47,857 bases of DNA from Streptomyces sp. G44 (GTDB lineage: Bacteria; Actinomycetota; Actinomycetes; Streptomycetales; Streptomycetaceae): contig NZ_JAFEXF010000030.1 in the NCBI RefSeq assembly GCF_016905445.1, positions 1-47,857 on the forward strand, written 5' to 3'. Below are positions 8,890-15,466 of this stretch, one piece after another; within the stretch, counting starts at the first letter, position 1, and each line of letters starts with the position of its first letter. Under the pieces are notes generated by a model that did not search any database, had not been told where the DNA came from, and worked only from the letters and a program-made list of their open reading frames with translations. The translations under genes were made by a program, and so were the position numbers.

Positions 8890-10689
8890 TCACTTCATGC
8901 GGGTGGCCCACTCCTGGACCTTGGCGATGCGCTGCCGCAGCTGCCCCGCCGTGGCCTCCGCGCTCGGCGGCCCGCCGCAGGTGCGCCGCAGCTCGGTGTG
9001 GATCACGCCGTGCGGCTTCCCGCTCTGGTGGACGTACGCGCCGACCATCGTGTTCAGCTGCTTCCTGAGCCCGAGGAGTTCCTTGTGGGAGACCACGGGC
9101 CGCCGCTCGGCGGGCAGTTCGAGGAGGTCGGCCTCCTCGTCCGGCTTCTTGCGGCTGTGCGCGATCTGCCGGGCCTGCCGCTTCTGGAGCAGCATCTGCA
9201 CCTGGTCGGGTTCGAGGAGACCGGGGATGCCGAGGTAGTCCTGCTCCTCCTCGCTGCCCGGGTGCGCCTGCATGCCGAACTCGGCGCCGTCGAAGAGCAC
9301 CCGGTCGAAGACGGCCTCGGACTCCAGCGCCTCGAAGGAGAACTGCTCCTGCTCCCCGGTGTCCTCGTCCTCCTGCTTGTTCGCCTCGTCCATCTCCTTC
9401 TCGGACTCGGCGTAGGGGTCCTCCTCGCCCTCCTTCTTCGGCTTGTCGAGGGCGTGGTCGCGCTCGACCTCCATCTCGTTGGCGAAGGTCAGCAGGTCGG
9501 GGACGGTCGGCAGGAAAACGGACGCGGTCTCGCCGCGCCGCCGGGACCGCACGAAGCGGCCGACGGCCTGCGCGAAGAACAGCGGCGTGGAGATCGTCGT
9601 CGCGTACACGCCCACGGCCAGGCGCGGCACGTCGACGCCTTCGGACACCATGCGGACGGCGACCATCCACCGGTCGGTGCTCGCGCTGAAGTCGTCGATG
9701 CGCTGCGAGGCGCCGGCGTCGTCGGAGAGGACGAGGGTGGCCTTGGCCCCGGTGATCTCGCGGATCAGCTTGGCGTAGGCGCGCGCGGAGTCCTGGTCGG
9801 AGGCGATGACGAGCCCGCCCGCGTCAGGGATGGCCTTCCTGACCTCGGTGAGCCGCGTGTCGGCGGCCTTGAGGACGTTCGGCATCCACTCGCCGCGCGG
9901 GTCGAGCGCGGTCCGCCAGGCCTGCGAGACGGCGTCCTTGGTCATGGGCTCGCCGAGGCGCGCGGCGATCTCGTCGCCCGCCTTCGTGCGCCACCGCATG
10001 TTGCCCGAGTACGACAGGAAGATCACCGGCCGCACGACGCCGTCGCCGAGCGCGCTGCCGTAGCCGTAGGTGTAGTCGGCGGAGGAGCGCCGGATGCCGT
10101 CGTTGCCCTCCTCGTACGTGACGAAGGGGATGGGGTTGGTGTCGGACCGGAAGGGCGTACCGGTGAGCGCGAGGCGCCGGGTCGCGGGCTCGAACGCTTC
10201 GAGGCACGCCTCGCCCCACGACTTCGAGTCGCCCGCGTGGTGGATCTCGTCGAGGATCACGAGGGTCTTGCGCTGCTCGGAGCGGTTGCGGTGCAGCATC
10301 GGGCGGACGCCGACGCCCGCGTACGTCACGGCGACGCCGTGGTACTCCTTGCTGAGCGGGCCCGCGCTGTACTCCGGGTCCAGCTTGATGCCGATCCGGG
10401 CCGCCGCCTCGGCCCACTGCTTCTTCAGGTGCTCGGTGGGCGCGACCACGGTGACCTGCTGCACGACATGGTGGTGCAGCAGCCACGACGCGAGCGTGAG
10501 CGCGAACGTCGTCTTGCCGGCGCCGGGGGTGGCGACGGCCAGGAAGTCTCGCGGCTGCTCCTGGATGTACTTCTCCATCGCCCCCTGCTGCCAGGCGCGC
10601 AGCTTGTTGGCGGTGCCCCAGGGGGCGCGGCCGGGGAAGGCCGGGGAGAGGTGGTGGGAGGAGTTGGCGGCGGCGCTGGTGGTAGTCAC
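8890..10689 (-). CDS. DEAD/DEAH-box (SF2, ERCC3/RAD25-like) helicase
   Basis: The 599-residue protein carries SF2 helicase motifs in order: Walker A ATPGAGKT (53-60), DEIH (147-150), LTGTPFR (175-181), a second RecA-like domain with VSEGVDVPRLA, and motif VI QAVGRFVR (374-381). An acidic, Lys-rich linker (about 405-455) follows, then an unassigned C-terminal domain. It should be a nucleic-acid-dependent ATPase for DNA or RNA remodelling; the exact role is not known to me. Length and domain order fit the conserved actinobacterial helicases of this type. It is transcribed alone, with an MFS gene upstream on the same strand after a 124-base gap. Confidence 0.88.
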   Translation of the reverse strand: MTTTSAAANSSHHLSPAFPGRAPWGTANKLRAWQQGAMEKYIQEQPRDFLAVATPGAGKTTFALTLASWLLHHHVVQQVTVVAPTEHLKKQWAEAAARIGIKLDPEYSAGPLSKEYHGVAVTYAGVGVRPMLHRNRSEQRKTLVILDEIHHAGDSKSWGEACLEAFEPATRRLALTGTPFRSDTNPIPFVTYEEGNDGIRRSSADYTYGYGSALGDGVVRPVIFLSYSGNMRWRTKAGDEIAARLGEPMTKDAVSQAWRTALDPRGEWMPNVLKAADTRLTEVRKAIPDAGGLVIASDQDSARAYAKLIREITGAKATLVLSDDAGASQRIDDFSASTDRWMVAVRMVSEGVDVPRLAVGVYATTISTPLFFAQAVGRFVRSRRRGETASVFLPTVPDLLTFANEMEVERDHALDKPKKEGEEDPYAESEKEMDEANKQEDEDTGEQEQFSFEALESEAVFDRVLFDGAEFGMQAHPGSEEEQDYLGIPGLLEPDQVQMLLQKRQARQIAHSRKKPDEEADLLELPAERRPVVSHKELLGLRKQLNTMVGAYVHQSGKPHGVIHTELRRTCGGPPSAEATAGQLRQRIAKVQEWATRMK

Positions 10690-10813
10690 GGTCTCCGGGT
10701 TTTTACGGCTCGGGTACGTACGACAACCGGGCCACCCTACCGGTGATGGGTTGACGTACCCGCGCGATCGGGGCGGCGGTCGGGGCGGGTGCGACGGGTG
10801 TCACACGGGGACG

Positions 10814-12256
10814 TCAGGGCTTGCGTTCCGTCAGCCGGGTGGCCACCCAGGCCCCCGCCAGGGCGACCACGGCCATGGGCAGGAAGACGGCGGCGAAGGC
10901 GCCCGGATGCGAGGCCGAGACGCCGTCGGGGCCGTGGCCCGCGCCCACCGTGCCCCCGCCGAGCGCGGCGAAGGCGGCGCCGCCGACGGCGAGCAGGAGG
11001 ACGTTGGAGAGCCCGTCGGATATCTGGAGGGCGGCCGAGTTCGACCCCGCGTCCTCGGGCGGCGAAAGGCGCAGCAGCAGCACGCTCGTGGAGGCGATGA
11101 CCGTGCCCATGCCGAAGCAGCCGAAGCCCCAGGCCACCGCGATGATCCAGACGGGCACGGCCTCGATGAGGACGGTGGGCGCGGCGGCTATGGACGCGGC
11201 GACGAGCACCATCCCCGCCGCCGCGAACCGCGTCCGATGGGGCTCCATGCGGGGCCGTGCCTGTACGTGCGACCCGAGCGCCCAGGTCACCCCGCCCACG
11301 GCGATCGAGAGTCCGGCCATGGTCGGGCTCATCCCCCGCTGGGTGACAAGCATCAGCGGCACGAAGGACTCGGCGGCGATGAACGACCCCGCGGCCACCC
11401 CGCGCAGCAGCACCACGGAGGGCAGGCCGCGGGCGGCGCGGTAGGTGCCGCGCGGCAGCAGTCCGAGGACGGCGGGCACGAGGACGACGGCGCCGAGCAC
11501 CGCCGGGAGCAGCGAGGACCACCGCAGGTCCTGACCCGCGTACTGAAGGAGCGCCGCGCCCAGCGAGATGCCGAGCGCGAGGCGGATGCGGCGCCGGTCG
11601 AAGGGGGCGACGGGCGCCGACGCGTCGACGGGCCCGGCGGCGGTCCGCCGGATCGCGGGCAGCGCGAGGGCGAGCGGCACGGCGACGAGGACGGGGATCC
11701 CGACGAAGACCCACCGCCACCCGAGGTGCTCGGTGACGGTGCCGGACACGAGCGGCCCGACCACGGACGGCACGATCCAGCTCGCCGCGAAGGCCGCCAT
11801 GATGGCGGGGCGCAGACGCTCCGGATACGCCCGGCTGACGACCACGTACAGCGCGACGATGACGAGCCCGCCGCCGAGCCCCTGCACGGCGCGCCCCGCG
11901 ATGAACAGCCACATCACGCTCGCGGTCCCGCTGAGCAGCAGCCCCGCCGCGAACAGCGAGATGCCGCCCGCCAGCGGCCCGAGCGGCCCGCGCCGGTCGG
12001 CCCACTGCCCGCTGAACACCATCCCGAAGAGGCTGGTCGTGAAGTACCCCGAGAACGCGAAGGCGTACAGCGCGACCCCGTCCAGCTCCCGCGCGGCGAC
12101 CGGCATCGCGGTCCCGACGGCGGTCGCCTCGAAGGCGATCAGCAGCACGACGGAGACGATGCCGATGCTGAGGGCGCGGTAGGGCCTGCCGAGGACACCG
12201 GGGCCCTCCGGGCGGGGCGGGGCGGTGGTGTCGGCGGCGACGCCAGTGTCGGTCAT
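10814..12256 (-). CDS. MFS transporter (drug-efflux type)
   Basis: This 480-residue polytopic membrane protein has a hydrophilic N-terminus and about 12-14 hydrophobic helices. Motifs include FSGQWADRRGPLGPL (motif A, between helices 2 and 3) and SWIVPSVVGPLVSGTV (motif C of antiporters). These are features of proton-driven drug exporters. LGWRWVFVGIPVLV is also typical of DHA1/DHA2 efflux pumps. No adjacent regulator is evident. The substrate is unknown. Confidence 0.88.
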   Translation of the reverse strand: MTDTGVAADTTAPPRPEGPGVLGRPYRALSIGIVSVVLLIAFEATAVGTAMPVAARELDGVALYAFAFSGYFTTSLFGMVFSGQWADRRGPLGPLAGGISLFAAGLLLSGTASVMWLFIAGRAVQGLGGGLVIVALYVVVSRAYPERLRPAIMAAFAASWIVPSVVGPLVSGTVTEHLGWRWVFVGIPVLVAVPLALALPAIRRTAAGPVDASAPVAPFDRRRIRLALGISLGAALLQYAGQDLRWSSLLPAVLGAVVLVPAVLGLLPRGTYRAARGLPSVVLLRGVAAGSFIAAESFVPLMLVTQRGMSPTMAGLSIAVGGVTWALGSHVQARPRMEPHRTRFAAAGMVLVAASIAAAPTVLIEAVPVWIIAVAWGFGCFGMGTVIASTSVLLLRLSPPEDAGSNSAALQISDGLSNVLLLAVGGAAFAALGGGTVGAGHGPDGVSASHPGAFAAVFLPMAVVALAGAWVATRLTERKP

Positions 12257-12310
12257 GCGCCTCAGAGTAAGAGGCGTAGGCGTGTTTTACCCCTGTCCGG
12301 AGGCGGGGGT

Positions 12311-12655
12311 TCAGTGGGCCGTTGGTCGTACGTCCGCGAGGAAGCGGGTCCAGGTGGCGGGGGTGACGGTCAGGTGGGGGGCGGTGGGGGTCTTGGAGTC
12401 GCGGATGTGGATGGTGGCGGGGGTGGGGGCGGCGACTTCGACGCAGTCGTTGGGGTCGCTGCTGCTGCTGTAGCTGCTCTTGTGCCAGCCCTGCGCGACC
12501 TCTACGCAGTCCTCGCCGTTACTGCTGTCGCTATAGCTGCTCTTTCGCCAGTCCAGGGCGACTTCGACGCAGTCATCACCCTCGCTACTGCTGCTGTAGC
12601 TGCTCTTGAACCATTCAAGTCCAGAGGCATCCCCGGCAGAGGCGTTGCGGATCAT
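12311..12655 (-). CDS. DUF397 protein with triplicated N-terminal motif
   Basis: This is a 114-residue member of the Streptomyces DUF397 family, partners of WhiJ/BldB-type XRE regulators. The family normally has one W-KSSYS-...-CVEVA segment followed by a short C-terminal part (here IHIRDSKTP ... LTVTPATWTRFLADVR). In this copy the segment is present three times, with the Trp at residues 15, 36 and 57, a 21-residue (63-base) period. The start ATG overlaps the upstream XRE gene stop as ATGA, so the pair is translationally coupled. Such small proteins are thought to modulate the DNA-binding partner; the function of the extra repeats is unknown. Confidence 0.85.
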   Translation of the reverse strand: MIRNASAGDASGLEWFKSSYSSSSEGDDCVEVALDWRKSSYSDSSNGEDCVEVAQGWHKSSYSSSSDPNDCVEVAAPTPATIHIRDSKTPTAPHLTVTPATWTRFLADVRPTAH

Positions 12656-13506
12656 GTCTCTCCCAGCACTTGCTCGATGAAGGCCAGCGACTCCCGTGGC
12701 GTGAGAGCCTGAGCCCGGATCATCCCATAGCGCAGCTCAAGGACCCTGAGCCGCTTCGGATCGTCGACGGGGTGGCCGTTGAAAGCCCCTTCGGAGCGTC
12801 CAACTGCTGTGCCATCACGGAACTTCAGCACTTCAATCAGGCCTCCCATCCCGGCATGCACCTCACAGTCGAGCGGCATCACCTGGAAGGTGACATTGCG
12901 CAACTGAGCCACGTCGGCAAGGTGTTCAAGCTGCCGTCGCAGCACCATTCTCCCTCCGATGGTGCGTCGCAGCGTCGCCTCTTCCTGGACGAAGTGGAGG
13001 GCTGGTGCAGGATCACGCTCGAAGATCGCCTGCCGCGCCATGCGAGCGCCCACATACCGCTCGACTTCATCCTGCGAGTACGACGGCTGCCGCATGTCAA
13101 ACAGTGCGCGCATGTGCTCGCCAGTCTGTAGCAACCCGTGGATGTTGTGGTTGCTGTACAGCCCGATCTCGACCGCCCGGCGCTCCAACTTCGCCAAGTC
13201 CCGCGTCTTCTTCGGGTACCTGGCTTCCTGCATCTTCGGCTTCATCGCGGAGACCAACCCCTCCGCCCGCAGCACCCGATCCGCCATGTCCAGATACTCG
13301 GGCCGAGGAATCCGGACCCCGCGCTCGATCTTCCGGACCATGTCCTCCCCGTAGCCGACCGCGTCGGCGAACTCCGCGACGCGGAGCCCCGCCGCCTCCC
13401 TCCGCAGCTTCAGGTGCTGGCCGACCATCTCGACCGCCGCACTGATCTCGTCCTCGGGGTCGACGTCCCAACCGGGTTCGTCCACACCGTCGTTGCGTTC
13501 TGCCAC
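12652..13506 (-). CDS. XRE-family regulator with DUF5753 (WhiJ-like)
   Basis: The 284-residue protein begins with an XRE helix-turn-helix (VGQHLKLRREAAGLRVAEFA ... GEDMVRKIERGVRIPRPEYL). A long DUF5753 (Scr1-like) domain follows, containing NIHGLLQTGEHMRALFD and RRTIGGRMVLRRQLEHL. I choose GTG at 13506, 8 bases after GGAGG, over more upstream in-frame starts. With the coupled DUF397 gene downstream and the divergent ATPase-domain gene, it forms the three-gene whiJ-like module repeated many times in Streptomyces genomes. Family members control development or antibiotic production. Confidence 0.9.
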   Translation of the reverse strand: MAERNDGVDEPGWDVDPEDEISAAVEMVGQHLKLRREAAGLRVAEFADAVGYGEDMVRKIERGVRIPRPEYLDMADRVLRAEGLVSAMKPKMQEARYPKKTRDLAKLERRAVEIGLYSNHNIHGLLQTGEHMRALFDMRQPSYSQDEVERYVGARMARQAIFERDPAPALHFVQEEATLRRTIGGRMVLRRQLEHLADVAQLRNVTFQVMPLDCEVHAGMGGLIEVLKFRDGTAVGRSEGAFNGHPVDDPKRLRVLELRYGMIRAQALTPRESLAFIEQVLGET

Positions 13507-13566
13507 CGCGCCCACCTCCGACGTCCGTCCAGGTCCAACGCGCACTCGTACCCGTACGTCACCCAA

Positions 13567-13601
13567 GACAGCCGAGACAACGCGGGACAAGCGTGGGACA
13601 A
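13567..13601. promoter_or_regulatory. Helically phased GACAA repeats between XRE and ATPase genes
   Basis: GACA(A/G) occurs at 13567, 13576, 13586 and 13597, spaced 9, 10 and 11 bases, so all lie on one face of the DNA. It sits in the divergent promoter region of a self-contained regulator module, and is a candidate operator for the XRE protein. Confidence 0.4.
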
Positions 13602-13653
13602 ACGCGATACGCACGGCCGGTAGCACTGTTCACGGCGCACTCGCGCGGCCACT

Positions 13654-14670
13654 GTGAGTGACGTGAACCAAGAGACCGCCGGGGTGCAGAGCCCCGCCCC
13701 CACACACCAGTTCACGGTTCTGCTCTCCGCCACGCGCAGGGGCGCCCGCCTGGCCCGGCTGCTCGCGCGGGAGCAACTCCGCAGCTGGGAGCGCCCGTAC
13801 GAAACCGCGGAGCACATCGTCGCCGAGCTGGCGAACAACGCGGCGCTGCACGGTCATGTGCCCGGCAGAAGCTTCCGCCTGGCGTTGCAGCTCACCGCGA
13901 CGGACACACTCCGTATCGAGGTGACGGACGCGAGGGCGGACCGGCACCCGCCGAGTACCGTCCGGCCGCCGCTGCCCGAGGCGGAGGCGGGCCGGGGTCT
14001 CCTCCTCGTGGAGGCCCTGGCGGACCGCTGGGGCACGGTGGACGGCCCCGTGCCCTGCAAGACGGTCTGGGCGGAGCTGGCCTCCCCGCCCTACCCTGAC
14101 GGCTCAGCCCATGCTGCGCGCGCCGTCCAGAGCCTCGCGGATGATGTCGGCATGGCCCGCGTGCTGTGCGGTCTCGCCGATGATGTGCAGCAGCGTGCGC
14201 CGGGCCGACCACCGCGTGCCGGGCTTGGTCCAGGGAGCGTCCGGCAGCGGGTGGGTCACGTCGAGGGAGGGCAGGCCGGCGACGACTTCGTCGGTGCGGC
14301 GGGCGGCCTCGGCGTAGGCGTCGAGCACGCCCGCCAGGGTCTCGCCGGGCAGCATGCGGAACTCCTCGGCCCGCCGCGCCCGGTCCTCCTCGGTCATGTC
14401 GGTCACGCCGCCCAGCGCGGACGGTCCCTCCAGCAGGAAGGCGGCCCACGTCCTCTCGACCGACGTGACGTGCTTGATCAGCCCGCCCAGGCACAATTCG
14501 CTCGCCGTGGTGCGCAGCCCGGCCTGCTCGTCGGTGAGGTCGCGGGTGGTGTACCGGAGCATCTCCCGGTGTCCGGCCAACGCGTCCAGCAGATCGTTCA
14601 TGGTCTCCGCCTTCCCGTACGTACTGCTCCGCCTGTTCCGTTGCCAGGAAGAAAGCTACGCACCAACTAG
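13654..14670 (+). CDS. Serine kinase/anti-sigma-like ATPase domain protein (HATPase_c), stop apparently lost
   Basis: Residues 1-149 form a complete RsbW-like HATPase domain: the N-box YETAEHIVAELANNAALHG, the DARADRHPP block and GRGLLLVEALADRWGT. Such proteins accompany WhiJ/DUF397 pairs in Streptomyces. The domain should end near 14099 at WAELASPPYP. No in-frame stop occurs there, and the frame runs on to 14670, antisense to the whole DinB gene. A TGA sits one base out of frame at 14097-14099, so a one-base change may have removed the natural stop. The extra 190 residues look like antisense sequence. The start is GTG at 13654, with no clear Shine-Dalgarno sequence. Confidence 0.7.
   Translation: MSDVNQETAGVQSPAPTHQFTVLLSATRRGARLARLLAREQLRSWERPYETAEHIVAELANNAALHGHVPGRSFRLALQLTATDTLRIEVTDARADRHPPSTVRPPLPEAEAGRGLLLVEALADRWGTVDGPVPCKTVWAELASPPYPDGSAHAARAVQSLADDVGMARVLCGLADDVQQRAPGRPPRAGLGPGSVRQRVGHVEGGQAGDDFVGAAGGLGVGVEHARQGLAGQHAELLGPPRPVLLGHVGHAAQRGRSLQQEGGPRPLDRRDVLDQPAQAQFARRGAQPGLLVGEVAGGVPEHLPVSGQRVQQIVHGLRLPVRTAPPVPLPGRKLRTN
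14104..14601 (-). CDS. DinB-fold protein (DUF664 type)
   Basis: The 165-residue protein has the DinB four-helix signature: LGGLIKHVTSVERTWAAFLL (His44) near the N-terminus and LLHIIGETAQHAGHADIIRE near the C-terminus. The three metal-binding His are all present. Relatives are bacillithiol- or mycothiol-dependent S-transferases and isomerases; in an actinomycete the cofactor would be mycothiol (inference). It lies entirely opposite the extended reading frame of the ATPase-domain gene. Confidence 0.88.
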   Translation of the reverse strand: MNDLLDALAGHREMLRYTTRDLTDEQAGLRTTASELCLGGLIKHVTSVERTWAAFLLEGPSALGGVTDMTEEDRARRAEEFRMLPGETLAGVLDAYAEAARRTDEVVAGLPSLDVTHPLPDAPWTKPGTRWSARRTLLHIIGETAQHAGHADIIREALDGARSMG

Positions 14671-14808
14671 GTCAAGGTCGGGCCTACTTGCAGGTCGGAT
14701 CGCAGCGCCCGTCATGAACGGCGCATGGCAGTCGTATTGCGGGCCCCGCCGTTCCCTTGAGGCCCCGCAGTCACCCCCGCTACGTTCAAGGCGTCAGGTC
14801 GACGACTT

Positions 14809-14883
14809 GGCCGTGTGCCCGAGTGGCTGAGGGGCTGGACTGCAAATCCAGTAACGCGGGTTCGATTCCCGCCACGGCCTCCA
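14809..14883 (+). tRNA. tRNA-Cys (GCA)
   Basis: A full cloverleaf is present. The acceptor GGCCGTG pairs with CACGGCC and the anticodon stem is CTGGA/TCCAG. The loop is CTGCAAA with anticodon GCA at 14842-14844, the T-arm is GCGGG-TTCGATT-CCCGC, the discriminator is T and CCA is encoded. A U73 discriminator is the identity element of cysteinyl-tRNA. Confidence 0.96.
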
Positions 14884-14920
14884 CCGCCAGACGAGTGCGC
14901 CCCGCGCGTTGAGCCGCCGC

Positions 14921-15466
14921 TCAGGCCACCCGCGCCTCGTCCAGCCGCCCCAGGACCGCGTCCACCGTCTCCGCCACCGACATCTCCGAGCTGTCCAGCC
15001 AGAGGCCGAGCCGCGGGGTCGTCTCGCGCAGGCCCGTGTCCAGGTCCTGGACCGTCCACGCGCCGTAGCCCGTCTTGCCGCGGCCGGCCTCGCGGGCGGT
15101 GACCACGTCGGGGCGCGGGGCGAGGACGATCACGTACAGGGGGCGGGTGCGGACGAGGTCGACGTACGTCTTCAACTGCTCGCCGAGGATGACGTCCTGC
15201 ACGACCGCCGTGAAACCGGCGCGCGCGTACGCGTCCGCCGTGGACGCCGACAGGCCGTACCGCAGGGCGAGTTGGGCCTCCGCCTCTCCCCCGGCCCCGG
15301 GTTCGTACTCCACGCCACCCGAGACGATCATGCGGCGGTAGACGTCGCCCCGTACGTGCGCGGCCTTCGGCAGCCGCTCGGCCAGCGCCTGCGCCACCGT
15401 GGACTTCCCGGACGCCATGATGCCGGTGATGACGACGACGCCGTGCGGGGCGGCGGGGGCCGTCAC
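14921..15466 (-). CDS. P-loop kinase-like NTPase (AAA_33/zeta-toxin-like), last gene of the molybdoenzyme-like operon
   Basis: The 181-residue protein has Walker A GIMASGKST (15-23). It then shows VRGDVYRRMIVSG, a pattern like nucleotide or small-molecule kinases and zeta-type enzymes, and FTAVVQDVILGEQL with VIVLAPRPDVVTAREAGRGK, a probable lid region with basic residues. The GTG start overlaps the preceding Mo-subunit gene stop as GTGA, so it is translated with the operon. The substrate is unknown. The context suggests a role in maturing or modifying the enzyme, but that is inference. It converges on tRNA-Cys. Confidence 0.82.
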   Translation of the reverse strand: MTAPAAPHGVVVITGIMASGKSTVAQALAERLPKAAHVRGDVYRRMIVSGGVEYEPGAGGEAEAQLALRYGLSASTADAYARAGFTAVVQDVILGEQLKTYVDLVRTRPLYVIVLAPRPDVVTAREAGRGKTGYGAWTVQDLDTGLRETTPRLGLWLDSSEMSVAETVDAVLGRLDEARVA

